A stretch of 64,000 nt of DNA. It comes from Phycisphaerae bacterium. Lineage in GTDB: Bacteria; Planctomycetota; Phycisphaerae; Phycisphaerales; UBA1924. The notes beneath the pieces are model-generated. The model did no database searches, had not been told where the DNA came from, and saw only the letters and a program-made list of their open reading frames with translations. Each line of letters opens with the position of its first letter. Position 1 is the first letter of the stretch. Of the stretch, positions 7,342 to 16,563 are shown piece after piece. The DNA lies in the NCBI GenBank assembly GCA_030432255.1, contig JAUIHS010000007.1:62001-126000 (forward strand), read 5' to 3'. A program made the translations under genes and the position numbers.

Positions 7342-8919
7342 GTGCTCAATGTACAGGACACAATGCGAACAGCTCTTCAGTTTCACCAGAAGGGCGACCT
7401 GAAGACCGCTGAGTACTTCTATCGACAGGTGCTCAAGCAGGATCCCGCAGAGCCCAACGCGAACAACCTGATGGGCATGGTCCTGCACAGCCGCGGCCGT
7501 CACAACGCGGCACTCGAGCTTCTCAGGAAGGCGGTTGCCGGCGGTCCCGGCGTCGCCGACTTCCACAAGAACCTCGCACGCATTTACACCGCACTCGGAC
7601 GAACGGTCGAGGCCATCGAGTCACTCCAGCGCGTCGTCAGTCTCAGTGCTGGTGACTACGACGCCTACTGCATGCTCGGATCCAACCTCGCCGCCGCCGG
7701 GCGCTACGAAGAAGCGCAGAACGCGTACGACACCGCCATTGGCCTTCGACCGACGGACCCGACTGCGGTCGCCGCCAAGGCCATCACATTCGAACGCACG
7801 CGGCGGTATGAAGACGCAGCCACCCTGATTGAGCCCTTCCTCAAGACTGAGCCCGTTGACATCCGTATCGCATCAGTATTCGGGTCCTTCTGCTCCAAGC
7901 TTGATCGGGATGAGGATGCCATCCGCTGCCTCGAAGGCGCGTTGGCCAATGACAAGGTCCCGCCGCGTCTTCGCGAGCCGGCGCTCTTCAACCTTGCCGG
8001 TCTCTATGACCGCCGGGCGGATCATGACAAAGCGTTTGCGACCTACAAGGCGGCGAATGAAGCCACTCCCCGCCAGTGGGACCCGGCGTACTTCACGGGT
8101 ATGGTCGACAAGCTCATCGCCCGGTACCGTCCAGGCGAACTGGACCAGCATGTGCGGACGAAGATTGTTTCCGATGCACCGGTCTTCATCGTCGGAATGC
8201 CGCGTTCCGGGACGAGTCTGATCGAGCAGATCATCGACTGTCATCCTCGAGCATTCGGAGCCGGTGAACTGCCGGCGATTCGCCAGATCGTGGTGGAGAT
8301 GTTCCACCGTGTCGAATCGGATCAGCCCTTCCCCGACTACCTTGATCATGTCTCTGTAGACCTGCTGTCGGAATTCGCGGAGAAGCACCTGCGATCTCTC
8401 CTCGCGATGGCGCCCGGCGCCCGACGCATCACGGACAAGTCACCCGGGAACTTCGTCAACCTCGGCCTGATTGCACAACTGTATCCGAAGGCCCGCATCA
8501 TCAACTGCGGCCGCGACCCGCGCGATTCCTGCCTCTCGTGTTACTTCAAGAGCTTCACGTTCGGCCTCCACTTCTCCAAGAGCCTGGAGTCGCTCGCGTA
8601 CTATTACAACGACTACCGGCGTCTCATGGCCCACTGGCGTGAAGCACTGGATCTGCCCATCCTCGATCTGCAGTACGAGGACACGGTGGCTGACACTGAG
8701 GGCACCGTCCGCCGGGTGATCGAGTTCCTCGGCCTCGAGTGGGATGATGCGTGCCTTCAATTCCATGAGTCTGATCGACAGGTCAACACCGCGAGTTACG
8801 AGCAGGTCCGCAAGCCGATCTATGCGAGTTCCGTCGGCCGCTACAAGACATACGAACAGTACCTGCAGCCATTGATCGAGATCCTCAAACAAGGCGACCC
8901 GAGCGCCACAGCTTCCTGA
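7342..8919 (+). CDS. TPR-sulfotransferase (ST1)
   Basis: The 525-aa cytoplasmic protein has about six tetratricopeptide repeats at residues 1-220 (AEYFYRQVLKQDPAEPNANNLMG, given here in part as YRQVLKQDPAEPNA). A PAPS-dependent sulfotransferase domain follows from about 278. The 5'-phosphosulfate loop is [13 protein letters not shown] (about 285-297). Next come a conserved Glu in GAGELPAI, TDKSPGNF, the 3'-phosphate motif INCGRDPRDSCLSCYF and [10 protein letters not shown] near the end. The start is the GTG at 7342, 11 bases after GGAG; ATG 7363 is the alternative. It is first of three paralogues, with ST2 two bases after its stop. The TPR part probably binds the acceptor or a partner. The acceptor, protein or polysaccharide, is not known. 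Confidence 0.88.
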   Translation: MLNVQDTMRTALQFHQKGDLKTAEYFYRQVLKQDPAEPNANNLMGMVLHSRGRHNAALELLRKAVAGGPGVADFHKNLARIYTALGRTVEAIESLQRVVSLSAGDYDAYCMLGSNLAAAGRYEEAQNAYDTAIGLRPTDPTAVAAKAITFERTRRYEDAATLIEPFLKTEPVDIRIASVFGSFCSKLDRDEDAIRCLEGALANDKVPPRLREPALFNLAGLYDRRADHDKAFATYKAANEATPRQWDPAYFTGMVDKLIARYRPGELDQHVRTKIVSDAPVFIVGMPRSGTSLIEQIIDCHPRAFGAGELPAIRQIVVEMFHRVESDQPFPDYLDHVSVDLLSEFAEKHLRSLLAMAPGARRITDKSPGNFVNLGLIAQLYPKARIINCGRDPRDSCLSCYFKSFTFGLHFSKSLESLAYYYNDYRRLMAHWREALDLPILDLQYEDTVADTEGTVRRVIEFLGLEWDDACLQFHESDRQVNTASYEQVRKPIYASSVGRYKTYEQYLQPLIEILKQGDPSATAS

Positions 8920-8920
8920 C

Positions 8921-10504
8921 ATGCAGACGCGCATCAACATCCCGGAAACCATCAAGGCGGGCATCCAGCAGCAGAAGGCGGGCAACCCCGCGAAGGCCGA
9001 GCAACTCTTCAGGGCGGTCATCGACCAGGATCCGAAGGAACCCAATGCCTGGCACCTGCTCGGCCGACTGGCCTTCGACCAAGGGCGCATCAATGACGCC
9101 GTCGAGTACATCCGGAAGGCCGTTGCCCTTCGCGACACGGTGCCGGATTACCTGCGTTCGCTCGCTGCCGCCTGCATGGCCGCCAACGACCCCGACGGCG
9201 CGACCCGTGCCTATCGGCGCCTGCTCAAGCTCAATCCGGCAGATCGGAATGCCGCCTGTGCCCTGTCCAGCATCCTGACACTCTCGGGACGCCTCGATGA
9301 AGCGGTTGAACTGCTCGAAGGCGCACTGGAGTCCGACCCCGACAGCGACATGGTGCGCGGTGCCTTCGCGATCACGCTGCAGCACATCGGCGACACCGAG
9401 CGCGCCAGGGAACTGCTCGTGCCCTTCGAGCAGCAGGCGTCCCATCACGAGACGTATGCTGTCGCGTACGGCCAACTGGCCCGCAAGAAGAAGGCGGACC
9501 CGGTGCGGGGTATCAAGATCATTCATGACACGCTGACCCGCCCCGATGTGCCGCATCGAGAGCGTGAGGGTCTGCTCTTCAGACTCGCTGATCTCTACGA
9601 CGTCACAGATGAGACGGCCACGGCCTTTGAGACGTACATCGCAGCCAACAAGGTCAATGCGCCTCCGTGGGATCCGGACAGCATGACGCGCTACGTTGAT
9701 CGCATCGCCGAGCTCTTCAAGCCCGGCTGCATGGAGGAGGCTCCGAAGTCGCGCAACCCGTCGGAGATCCCCGTCTTCATCGTGGGCATGCCCCGTTCGG
9801 GAACGAGCCTCGTGGAGCAGATCCTCGATTGCCATCCGGAGGTACACGGTGCTGGCGAGTTGCGGGACATCGGTCAGCTCATGGACAGCCTCCCGCAGAA
9901 GCTCAAGACAGACAAGAACTATCCGGAGTGCCGCGATCTGCTGACGACTCCAGTCCTCGACAAGCTCGCCAAGGCGCACCTGAGCCGGCTCAAGAAACTG
10001 GATCGAAACGCATCCCGGATCACGGATAAGATGCCGACCAACTTCGTTGCGCTGAGCGTCATCTCTCAGATGTTCCCGAAGGCGCGGGTCATCCACTGTG
10101 TGAGGAACCCGTATGACACCTGTCTGTCGTGTTTCTTCACCTCCTTCTCCTTCGGTCACCGGTTCGCACGGGATCCCGTGCACCTCGGGCGCTACTACGC
10201 GGACTATCGCCGACTCATGGAGATCTGGCGCGAGTCACTCGACATCCCCATCTTTGATGTGGTCTACGAGGAACTCACCGCGAACCAGGAAGAAGTCACA
10301 CGCGCCATGATCGATGCCCTTGGACTGGATTGGAATGATGCCTGCCTCCAGTTCCACAAGTCCGACCGCTACGTCAAGACCGCCAGTTTCGACCAGGTGC
10401 GTCAACCGATGTACCGATCTTCAGTCGCCCGCCACAAACGATACGAAGCGCATCTCGGACCGCTCCGGGAAGCGCTCGGGCCGTGGGGAGAGACCGCGGA
10501 ATGA
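8921..10504 (+). CDS. TPR-sulfotransferase (ST2)
   Basis: The 527-aa paralogue of ST1 has the same layout: N-terminal TPRs (AEQLFRAVIDQDPKEPNAWH and later repeats) and a C-terminal sulfotransferase domain. The domain shows [14 protein letters not shown] at about 287-300, a conserved Glu in GAGELRDI, ITDKMPTNFV, VIHCVRNPYDTCLSCFF and TASFDQVRQP. The ATG lies one base after the ST1 stop, and its own stop overlaps the ST3 start (ATGA), so the three are almost certainly one translationally coupled unit. No signal peptide or membrane helix is seen. The family uses PAPS as sulfate donor. No PAPS synthesis gene is in the window. Confidence 0.88.
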   Translation: MQTRINIPETIKAGIQQQKAGNPAKAEQLFRAVIDQDPKEPNAWHLLGRLAFDQGRINDAVEYIRKAVALRDTVPDYLRSLAAACMAANDPDGATRAYRRLLKLNPADRNAACALSSILTLSGRLDEAVELLEGALESDPDSDMVRGAFAITLQHIGDTERARELLVPFEQQASHHETYAVAYGQLARKKKADPVRGIKIIHDTLTRPDVPHREREGLLFRLADLYDVTDETATAFETYIAANKVNAPPWDPDSMTRYVDRIAELFKPGCMEEAPKSRNPSEIPVFIVGMPRSGTSLVEQILDCHPEVHGAGELRDIGQLMDSLPQKLKTDKNYPECRDLLTTPVLDKLAKAHLSRLKKLDRNASRITDKMPTNFVALSVISQMFPKARVIHCVRNPYDTCLSCFFTSFSFGHRFARDPVHLGRYYADYRRLMEIWRESLDIPIFDVVYEELTANQEEVTRAMIDALGLDWNDACLQFHKSDRYVKTASFDQVRQPMYRSSVARHKRYEAHLGPLREALGPWGETAE

Positions 10505-12087
10505 CACAGGATTCCCAGGCACTCCTGCGGCAGGGGGTGGCGCATCATCAGGCCGGACGCCTGCGGCAGGCAGAACAGATCTACCGGCAGGTACTCGCCT
10601 CCAATCCGAATGAACCGAACGCAAATCAGATGCTCGGACGCATTGCGCTCTCTGCCGGGCACGTGCGGCAGGCGCTGGCACTGCTCAGGAAGTCAGCCGC
10701 CGCCGCTCCACAGGTGGCCGACTGGCAACGCATGCTCGGCGATGCGCTGCGTCAGACCGGCTACCAGGACGATGCCCTCAACGCCTACCGCCGCGCTCTC
10801 AAACTCAAGCCCGACGACTACCCTGCGGCGCTTGGTGCGAGCACACTCCTCATGACCCTCGGTCGTTTCGACGAGGCCTTCGGAATCTGTGACACCATTC
10901 TGAAGGCAAGACCCGGTTCGGGTCCCGTCCGAGCGATGAAAGCCATCACACTGGATCAGGCTGGACAAGCCGAAACTGCATGGGAGACCGCATTCCCCCT
11001 GATGGAAGCGGGTGAGAGCGATGCCGGGGCAACATGGATCGCTGCCCGACTCTCGCGCCGCTTCGGTGACCCTGAGAAAGCCATGGGCTGGATCACGCGC
11101 GCTCTCGAAGCGGGCGCATCAGGTCAGTGGAGAACAGCGCTGCTCTTTACGCGTGCCGACCTGATCGCCGCGACGGGCGAACCCGAAGCCGCCTTCATCG
11201 CCTACACCGAAGCCAATCAATCCGTGCCCTCTCAATGGTCGACAAGGCTCCACGAGCAGTACATCGACCTCATCATCTCGACGTACGGGCCCGACTGGAA
11301 GTCCGACTGTGCGCGGTCTGACATCGGAGGTGAGCAACTCGTCTTTGTTGTCGGCATGCCGCGATCCGGAACCAGCCTCGTCGAGCAGATCATCGCCTCT
11401 CATCCGGAGGCATTCGGATGTGGCGAACTGCCTGACATTCGGCGGATCGGCAAGATCGACCTGCCGCAGGCGGTGCGTTCATCACACCCGTGGCCGCGCT
11501 GCGCCGGGTCGGCGACCCGGGAGGCACTTACCACGCTGGCCCGCACGCATGTCGCCTCGCTGAAGCGATGGGCGGCGCTCGGTGGCTGCACGTCACCCCG
11601 GGTGATTACGGACAAGATGCCGAGCAATGCGATGCTGGTCGGATTGATTGCACAACTCTTTCCCCGGGCACGGGTCATTCACTGCCGCCGCGACCCGGTC
11701 GATACCTGCGTCTCCTGCTACACGACCTACTTCACGAACGGCAACCCGTTCACGCACGATCTCGAACATCTCGGTCACTACCACGTGCACCAGGAGCGCC
11801 TCATGGCACACTGGTCGGAGGTCCTTGACCTGCCGATGCTCGAAGTGAATCACACCCAACTCGTCCGAGAGCCGGAGCAGGGGATTCGGGAGATCATCGA
11901 GTTCTGCGGCCTGCCCTGGAATGATGCCTGCCTCCGGTTCCACGAATCCGGGAGGCACGTCGGCACCGCAAGCTACGAGCAGGTCCGACGACCGATCAAC
12001 GATGAGGGTCTCTCGAAGTACCGCGTCTACGATCCCTGGCTCAAGCCCTTGCGCGATGCGCTGGGCGTGCCATCAGACTCCGGTTGA
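10501..12087 (+). CDS. TPR-sulfotransferase (ST3)
   Basis: The 528-aa third paralogue has TPRs at about 1-220 ([20 protein letters not shown] and others) and a sulfotransferase domain from about 278. The domain shows [25 protein letters not shown] with the conserved Glu, [27 protein letters not shown] and [10 protein letters not shown]. The start at 10501 overlaps the ST2 stop as ATGA. An in-frame GTG at 10483 would lengthen it by six residues but fits the overlap less well. Its 3' end overlaps the convergent dut gene by 15 bp. The first TPR of ST1, ST2 and ST3 is nearly the same, which points to recent tandem duplication. Confidence 0.87.
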   Translation: MTQDSQALLRQGVAHHQAGRLRQAEQIYRQVLASNPNEPNANQMLGRIALSAGHVRQALALLRKSAAAAPQVADWQRMLGDALRQTGYQDDALNAYRRALKLKPDDYPAALGASTLLMTLGRFDEAFGICDTILKARPGSGPVRAMKAITLDQAGQAETAWETAFPLMEAGESDAGATWIAARLSRRFGDPEKAMGWITRALEAGASGQWRTALLFTRADLIAATGEPEAAFIAYTEANQSVPSQWSTRLHEQYIDLIISTYGPDWKSDCARSDIGGEQLVFVVGMPRSGTSLVEQIIASHPEAFGCGELPDIRRIGKIDLPQAVRSSHPWPRCAGSATREALTTLARTHVASLKRWAALGGCTSPRVITDKMPSNAMLVGLIAQLFPRARVIHCRRDPVDTCVSCYTTYFTNGNPFTHDLEHLGHYHVHQERLMAHWSEVLDLPMLEVNHTQLVREPEQGIREIIEFCGLPWNDACLRFHESGRHVGTASYEQVRRPINDEGLSKYRVYDPWLKPLRDALGVPSDSG

Positions 12088-12519
12088 ACCGAAGCCCCCG
12101 CCGCCGCGCTCCGTGCTGTCCAGGACATCAACCACTTCGATCGTCACCGGCGGAATCGGGGCGATGATCATCTGCGCAATGCGCATTCCCGTCGAGACCG
12201 TGAAGGGCTCCGAGCCATGGTTGATCAGCGGCACCAGCACTTCACCCCGGTAGTCCGCATCGATCGTCCCCGGCGAATTGATCAGCGTGATGCCATGCTT
12301 CAGGGCCAGGCCGGATCGCGGCCGGACCTGCGCCTCGTACCCCGGTGGGATCGCCATGGCGAAGCCGCACGGGATCTTTCGGATCTCACCGGGCGGCAGA
12401 ACGATGTCGACTCCTCCTTCGGGTGCCGCGGCGATATCCAGCCCGGCTGCATGGGTGGAATGAACAGCGGGGGGCGTTGCCCCTTCGCGCAGAATCCTGA
12501 TCTGAACTGGGACGGACAT
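12073..12519 (-). CDS. dut: dUTP diphosphatase
   Basis: The 148-aa trimeric dUTPase hydrolyses dUTP to dUMP and pyrophosphate, which keeps uracil out of DNA and feeds dTMP synthesis. All five motifs are present: [24 protein letters not shown] with the catalytic Asp, G-M-R-I-A-Q-M-I, and the C-terminal [11 protein letters not shown]-loop-like arm. The length is normal for the family. It is the last gene of a minus-strand run from pgsA. Its 3' end overlaps the convergent ST3 gene by 15 bp. Confidence 0.95.
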   Translation of the reverse strand: MSVPVQIRILREGATPPAVHSTHAAGLDIAAAPEGGVDIVLPPGEIRKIPCGFAMAIPPGYEAQVRPRSGLALKHGITLINSPGTIDADYRGEVLVPLINHGSEPFTVSTGMRIAQMIIAPIPPVTIEVVDVLDSTERGGGGFGSTGV

Positions 12520-12556
12520 GACGGGATCTTACCGGCATCGTCCGTTGGGCGGGTTG

Positions 12557-12853
12557 TCAGGCGAGGTGTGCGAGTCCGATCGTCTCCAGGTCCTCGCGGG
12601 AGACGCTTCGAACAACATCTCGAATCGCCTGATCGAGCGTTTCGATCATCCGACGCGTGGTCGCGATAGCTCGCTCGAGCGCGGAATGACCAGTCACGTC
12701 CTTGATTGCATCCGAGCGTTGCGCCCGATTCATCTGCTCTTCACACTCCGACTTCGCCCGCATCAGGCTTTTGAGAAGTTCCTGTGCGCGGACGCGTCGC
12801 TCATTGGTCTCGATGAGCAGTCGCTGCTGTTCAGTGAGAAGCATAAGGGTCAT
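12557..12853 (-). CDS. Small coiled-coil protein, function unknown
   Basis: The 98-aa product is mostly helical and charged (LLTEQQRLLIETNERRVRAQ, then LERAIATTRRMIETLDQAI), suggesting two coiled-coil segments joined near residue 50. It has no signal peptide and no cysteines apart from one. The size and helical layout recall flagellar or secretion chaperones, but I see no specific motif. The start at 12853 is chosen because GAAGG lies 5 bases upstream; a longer frame to 12967 has no such signal. An AT-rich AATAAT (12936-12941, minus) in the upstream gap could be a -10. It lies between capD and dut on the same strand. Confidence 0.6.
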   Translation of the reverse strand: MTLMLLTEQQRLLIETNERRVRAQELLKSLMRAKSECEEQMNRAQRSDAIKDVTGHSALERAIATTRRMIETLDQAIRDVVRSVSREDLETIGLAHLA

Positions 12854-12963
12854 GGTGCCTTCTTTCGTCTCCTTGCAGAGTCGTCCACCTGTGACGCTCG
12901 GGGGGTGACGATGTGGGGGAGGAGTCAGGCTGAGCATTATTCTCGCTTCACATTGGGCATGAA

Positions 12964-14535
12964 TCAAGCAGCCTGAACACCACCTGAACCTTTGGTCGTC
13001 GACGTGACGGCCAATTCCGGGACATGGCGGACCAGGGCAGAAACCACCGTCTCCCGGCTGAATTCGTCGCGGATGGTCTCCAGGTCACCGACCATTGACC
13101 TGACATCAGCCAGTTCGGGCTCCGGACCGCTCCAGGAGAGGATCCCATCAGTGCCTGTGGGCTGAAGTTGCTCCACGAGATACGCCAGTTCCTCGTGCAG
13201 TTTCTCGCCGGGGCGGATCCCGGTGAGCCGAATGCTCACGGTTGTGCCATCGGCAGGGCCCCTGAGGAGCCGCTGAGTCTCATCGGGGAGGTCACGGATA
13301 TCCGAGGTGTCGACGACAGGACGGAGCCCCGAGAGTCGCACCAGACGGAGCGCGATGTCGAGGATCGGGATGGCATCACCCATGTCGAGTTCAAAGACGC
13401 TCGCGCCCTCAATTCCTGATCCCTCCATGGCGGCGGCCTGGATCACCAGGGATGCCGCTTCGGGGATCGTCATGAAGTAACGGGTCATGCGCGGGTCGGT
13501 CACCGTGATAGGTCCGCCATCCGCAAGTTGATTCAGCCAGATCGGGAGAACGCTGCACGCTGATCCCAGCACGTTGCCGAAGCGGACGACGCGGAACCGC
13601 GTCCCGGTCTGCACCGACGGCTGGTTGAGGTGACGCACGTACAACTCGGCCAGCCGCTTGGTCGCACCCATCACCGACGTCGGATTCACAGCCTTGTCGG
13701 ATGAGATCATGACGAAGCGCGCTGTTCCCGCTGCCACCGCGGCATCTGCGATCGCCCGCGTTCCGAAGACATTGTTGTTCACGGCGGCCGCCGGATGATC
13801 CTCCATCATCGGCACGTGCTTGTGCGCGGCGGCGTGGAAGACGACATCGGGTCTCTCGTCGAGCAGGTGTCGCTTCGTGCCACTCTCCTCCACGACGTCA
13901 TGCAGGATCGCGCGACGCGAGAGGTCGGGGTGACTGGTGCCGAGTTGGCGGTCGATCTCGAAGAGCGCATTTTCAGATCGTTCCATCAGGACGATCCGCT
14001 CGGGGCCACAACCGGCACAGATCCGTGCGAGTTCAGAGCCGATGGACCCGCCGGCACCGGTGATCAGCACCGATTGACCGCGCAGCAGGCGCGTTGCGGC
14101 ATCGACATTCAGTTTGCGAGGTTCGCGCCCGATCAGCAGTGTCGGGTCGACTGGCAGGCCACGGTGGCGCGCATCGGAACCCTCATCATGAATGAGCACG
14201 TCCTCGATCGTCGGCAGCCGTCGCATCGGGACCCCGATGTCATCAAGCGCCTGGCGGACGCGCATCATTGCGCTGGTCATGACTGCCGGGATGCTCACCA
14301 GTGCCAGTTCGAATGGCTGACGGACTCGAAGTTCGTGCAGTTCGTCGATGGTGCCAAGCAACGGAATATCGGGGGACCACTCCGGAAGTTCTTCTGTCGC
14401 CTGCAGCGTCACGGCGCCGATCGCCCGGTGGTCGATCAACGAGGATCGGCTCAACTGGCGAGCGCAGTTGCCGATGGTCTGGGGTGTTCCGATGAGTACG
14501 ACCGGAACTGTCTTGTCTGGCGTCCTTGCCGTCAT
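12964..14535 (-). CDS. CapD/FlaA1-type nucleotide-sugar 4,6-dehydratase/epimerase
   Basis: The 523-aa product is an extended short-chain dehydrogenase of the CapD/WbpM/FlaA1 group, which acts on UDP-GlcNAc-type sugars to make building blocks for polysaccharide or protein glycans. Residues about 10-145 form a Rossmann-like N-domain (VPVVLIGTPQTIGNCARQL). The catalytic domain starts at VLITGAGGSIGSELA (about 150) with FHAAAHKHVPMME, FVMISSDKAVNPTSVMGATK and FRVVRFGNVLGS. The active site has Ser-Asp-Lys in place of the usual Tyr triad, as in this family. The four membrane helices of full-length WbpM-type proteins are absent. The start at 14535 is preceded by GGAGGAG. An ECF sigma gene lies directly upstream. 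Confidence 0.85.
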   Translation of the reverse strand: MTARTPDKTVPVVLIGTPQTIGNCARQLSRSSLIDHRAIGAVTLQATEELPEWSPDIPLLGTIDELHELRVRQPFELALVSIPAVMTSAMMRVRQALDDIGVPMRRLPTIEDVLIHDEGSDARHRGLPVDPTLLIGREPRKLNVDAATRLLRGQSVLITGAGGSIGSELARICAGCGPERIVLMERSENALFEIDRQLGTSHPDLSRRAILHDVVEESGTKRHLLDERPDVVFHAAAHKHVPMMEDHPAAAVNNNVFGTRAIADAAVAAGTARFVMISSDKAVNPTSVMGATKRLAELYVRHLNQPSVQTGTRFRVVRFGNVLGSACSVLPIWLNQLADGGPITVTDPRMTRYFMTIPEAASLVIQAAAMEGSGIEGASVFELDMGDAIPILDIALRLVRLSGLRPVVDTSDIRDLPDETQRLLRGPADGTTVSIRLTGIRPGEKLHEELAYLVEQLQPTGTDGILSWSGPEPELADVRSMVGDLETIRDEFSRETVVSALVRHVPELAVTSTTKGSGGVQAA

Positions 14536-14654
14536 GCGGCTCCTCCACGGAACCGGGAGTATGACCGGTTCGAATGCACGATGTATCGGGTGCCAGGACA
14601 GCGTCGCGCCAGTTTCGAGCCCGGATATCGGACCTTCGCCGCGTCTACTCGGTT

Positions 14655-15200
14655 TCAGCTGCGCATCAGTTCACGCCGGAGCCACGCCCGCGCCATGCTC
14701 CAGTCCGCCTCGATCGTTCGCGACGACACGTCCAGGATCCGTGCCGCATCCTCAACTCTGAGTCCGCCAAAGAATCGGAGTTCGACCACCTGGGTCTGCC
14801 GCTCATCGAGGGTGGCCAGTTTGTTCAGAGCATCGTCCAACTCGAGGAGATCCACGTCGGCGGACCCCTCAACCAGGGGGGTGTCGAAGTAAGTGACCCG
14901 CAAGCGGTCCCCGCCTCGCTTCTCCGTCTTCCGTCGGCGGGCATGATCCACCAACACTCGACGCATGACCGAAGCGGCTACGGCGATGAAGTGGTGCTCG
15001 TCCTGCCACCGCATTCGATCCTTGTCCGCCAGCCTGAGGAAGGCCTCGTGGACCAGCGCGGTCGGCTGCAGCGTGTGTCCCTGACGTTCGCCTCGGATGA
15101 ACGCACCCGCCACCGCGCGCAACTCGGCGTAGACCAAGGGCAGGAGTTCCTCGGCTCTCGGGGTCTCCCGACCGTCAGATTGAGACTCGGGTGAGGTCAT
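14655..15200 (-). CDS. ECF-type RNA polymerase sigma factor
   Basis: The 181-aa sigma-70-family factor is of the ECF type common in Planctomycetota (TIGR02999-like). Region 2 is visible as ELLPLVYAELRAVAGAF, LQPTALVHEAFLRL and FIAVAASVMRRVLVDHARRR. Region 4 is LDERQTQVVELRFFGGLR then VEDAARILDVSSRTIEADW, a helix-turn-helix for the -35 element. Extra-cytoplasmic-function factors redirect RNA polymerase in response to a signal. No anti-sigma gene is adjacent. It lies 44 bp after pgpA and 119 bp before capD on the same strand. The start at 15200 has only a weak GAGAG upstream. Confidence 0.9.
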   Translation of the reverse strand: MTSPESQSDGRETPRAEELLPLVYAELRAVAGAFIRGERQGHTLQPTALVHEAFLRLADKDRMRWQDEHHFIAVAASVMRRVLVDHARRRKTEKRGGDRLRVTYFDTPLVEGSADVDLLELDDALNKLATLDERQTQVVELRFFGGLRVEDAARILDVSSRTIEADWSMARAWLRRELMRS

Positions 15201-15244
15201 CTCTCAGCAGTGCCGTCCTCATTCTAGCCTGAATGAGCGGGAAT

Positions 15245-15751
15245 TCAGAGCCCCGGCCATGGGATTGAAACCACACCAACCCAGAGGATGATCGCGGCGT
15301 ACAGCCCCGCGAACAGGTCGTCGAGCAGGACCCCCCAGCCCAGCGGAAGCCCTTCCAGTTGCCGCGCGGGTGGCGGCTTCACGATGTCAAGGAGTCGAAA
15401 GAGCACGAATGATGCGCCGGTCAGGACGCTGATGGCCCAGAAGTTCTCCGGCCCGGTCGCCGCGATCAGGATTGGAACGGGTGCTGATGCGATGGCCTGG
15501 CCCGCCACTTCATCGATCACGACCTCGCTGGCGTCTTTCCGCCCGAAACGCTGTTCCGCATAGTTTCCGAACATCACGCATGTGATGCAGGCCATGGCAA
15601 GCGTCAGGGCGAGTGCGCTGAGGGCAACGGTATCGCTGGCTCCAAGGAGAAGAAGCAGCCAGACCAGCCCGGCGGACGGGAGTGATCCCCAAGTCCCCGG
15701 GGCCGGGCGCATGAAGCCGAGCCCGCCGGCTGTGAGGAATACGGTCCGCAT
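15245..15751 (-). CDS. pgpA: Phosphatidylglycerophosphatase A
   Basis: The 168-aa inner-membrane enzyme removes phosphate from phosphatidylglycerol phosphate to give phosphatidylglycerol. PgpA features seen are GLGFMRPAPGTWGSLPS near the N-terminus, EVVIDEVAGQ in the middle and FRLLDIVKPPPA...GWGVLLDDLFAG towards the end, with three or four hydrophobic helices. The start at 15751 overlaps the pgsA stop by one base (TGATG), which is the better start because the preceding step enzyme is encoded there. PgsA makes its substrate, so the two genes form a pathway pair. Confidence 0.93.
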   Translation of the reverse strand: MRTVFLTAGGLGFMRPAPGTWGSLPSAGLVWLLLLLGASDTVALSALALTLAMACITCVMFGNYAEQRFGRKDASEVVIDEVAGQAIASAPVPILIAATGPENFWAISVLTGASFVLFRLLDIVKPPPARQLEGLPLGWGVLLDDLFAGLYAAIILWVGVVSIPWPGL

Positions 15752-16401
15752 CAATGCTCCTGGATGGCCGAGGCGGCCGAAATGGCTCGTCGAACATAGG
15801 GAATCGCTGACCACGCGGTGATGAGGACTGTCATCCAGGCGAGCACACTGGCGACGAGCCTGAGGGCATCGCGCGACTCACTCTCTATCGGCAGTCTGAG
15901 TTGCCAGGCCACGCCGATCATCAGGATGGGGACCGCGCATGACTGCAGGATCATCTTGATCTTGCCTGACCATGAGGCTGAGAAGTCAGCGCCCCTCGAT
16001 TCGAACGCAGCCCGAATCGTCGTGACGAGGAGTTCACGCCCGAGTATGACCACCGCCATCCACGGCGTCACACCGGACATCAGTCTGCCCTCAGCATCGA
16101 GAAATCCCGGTCCGGCGAGGAGAACGAAAGAGCCGAGGATCAGGAGCTTGTCCGCAAAGGGGTCAAGGATGCGACCGAGGACGGAGACCGCGTCCCAACG
16201 TCGCGCGAGGTGACCGTCGAGCGCATCGGTGAGTGCGGCCACGAGAAAGAGCACCGCCGCGATGATAAGCGTGGGGGGCTGCGGTCCGCCTTCACCGGGC
16301 AAGGCCAGGAGTACGAACATCAGGACGGCGAGGAGCAGTCGCGCGCAGGTCAGCTGATTGGGCAGGCGGAGTTGCCAGTCGGGACGTCCTTCGGCCATCA
16401 T
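15751..16401 (-). CDS. pgsA: CDP-diacylglycerol-glycerol-3-phosphate 3-phosphatidyltransferase
   Basis: The 216-aa membrane protein of the CDP-alcohol phosphatidyltransferase family makes phosphatidylglycerol phosphate from CDP-diacylglycerol and glycerol 3-phosphate. The signature D-x2-D-G-x2-A-R-x8-G-x3-D-x3-D is complete (DALDGHLAR, then G-R-I-L-D-P-F-A-D). About five membrane helices are visible. AAGGAG lies just before the ATG at 16401. A TACACT (-10-like, 16432-16437 minus) lies 30 bp upstream. It heads a minus-strand run with pgpA, sigma factor, capD and dut, and is divergent from nuoJ. Confidence 0.94.
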   Translation of the reverse strand: MMAEGRPDWQLRLPNQLTCARLLLAVLMFVLLALPGEGGPQPPTLIIAAVLFLVAALTDALDGHLARRWDAVSVLGRILDPFADKLLILGSFVLLAGPGFLDAEGRLMSGVTPWMAVVILGRELLVTTIRAAFESRGADFSASWSGKIKMILQSCAVPILMIGVAWQLRLPIESESRDALRLVASVLAWMTVLITAWSAIPYVRRAISAASAIQEH

Positions 16402-16488
16402 CGCTCCTTGGGGGCAACCGGATCGACGGGGAGTGTAGCCAACCTCTCAACGAGGGGCGATGAGTTCTGAGATCGTGTTCACATCCGG

Positions 16489-16517
16489 TTGCTGGTCGGC
16501 GTCAGGCACCTTATCCT
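16489..16517 (+). promoter_or_regulatory. Candidate promoter of the nuoJKLMN operon
   Basis: TTGCTG (16489-16494) and TATCCT (16512-16517) are separated by 17 bp in the divergent pgsA/nuoJ gap. The start of transcription would fall near 16524, giving a 40-nt leader. The -35 half is weak. Confidence 0.4.
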
Positions 16518-16563
16518 TCCGCCCTGTTCTCCTGATTCGCGGCCATGTGGAGCTCCAGAGGCT

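Noticed and set aside
8885..10183. 432-codon minus-strand frame opposite ST2
   Set aside because: It is antisense to a clear TPR-sulfotransferase, without a start signal.
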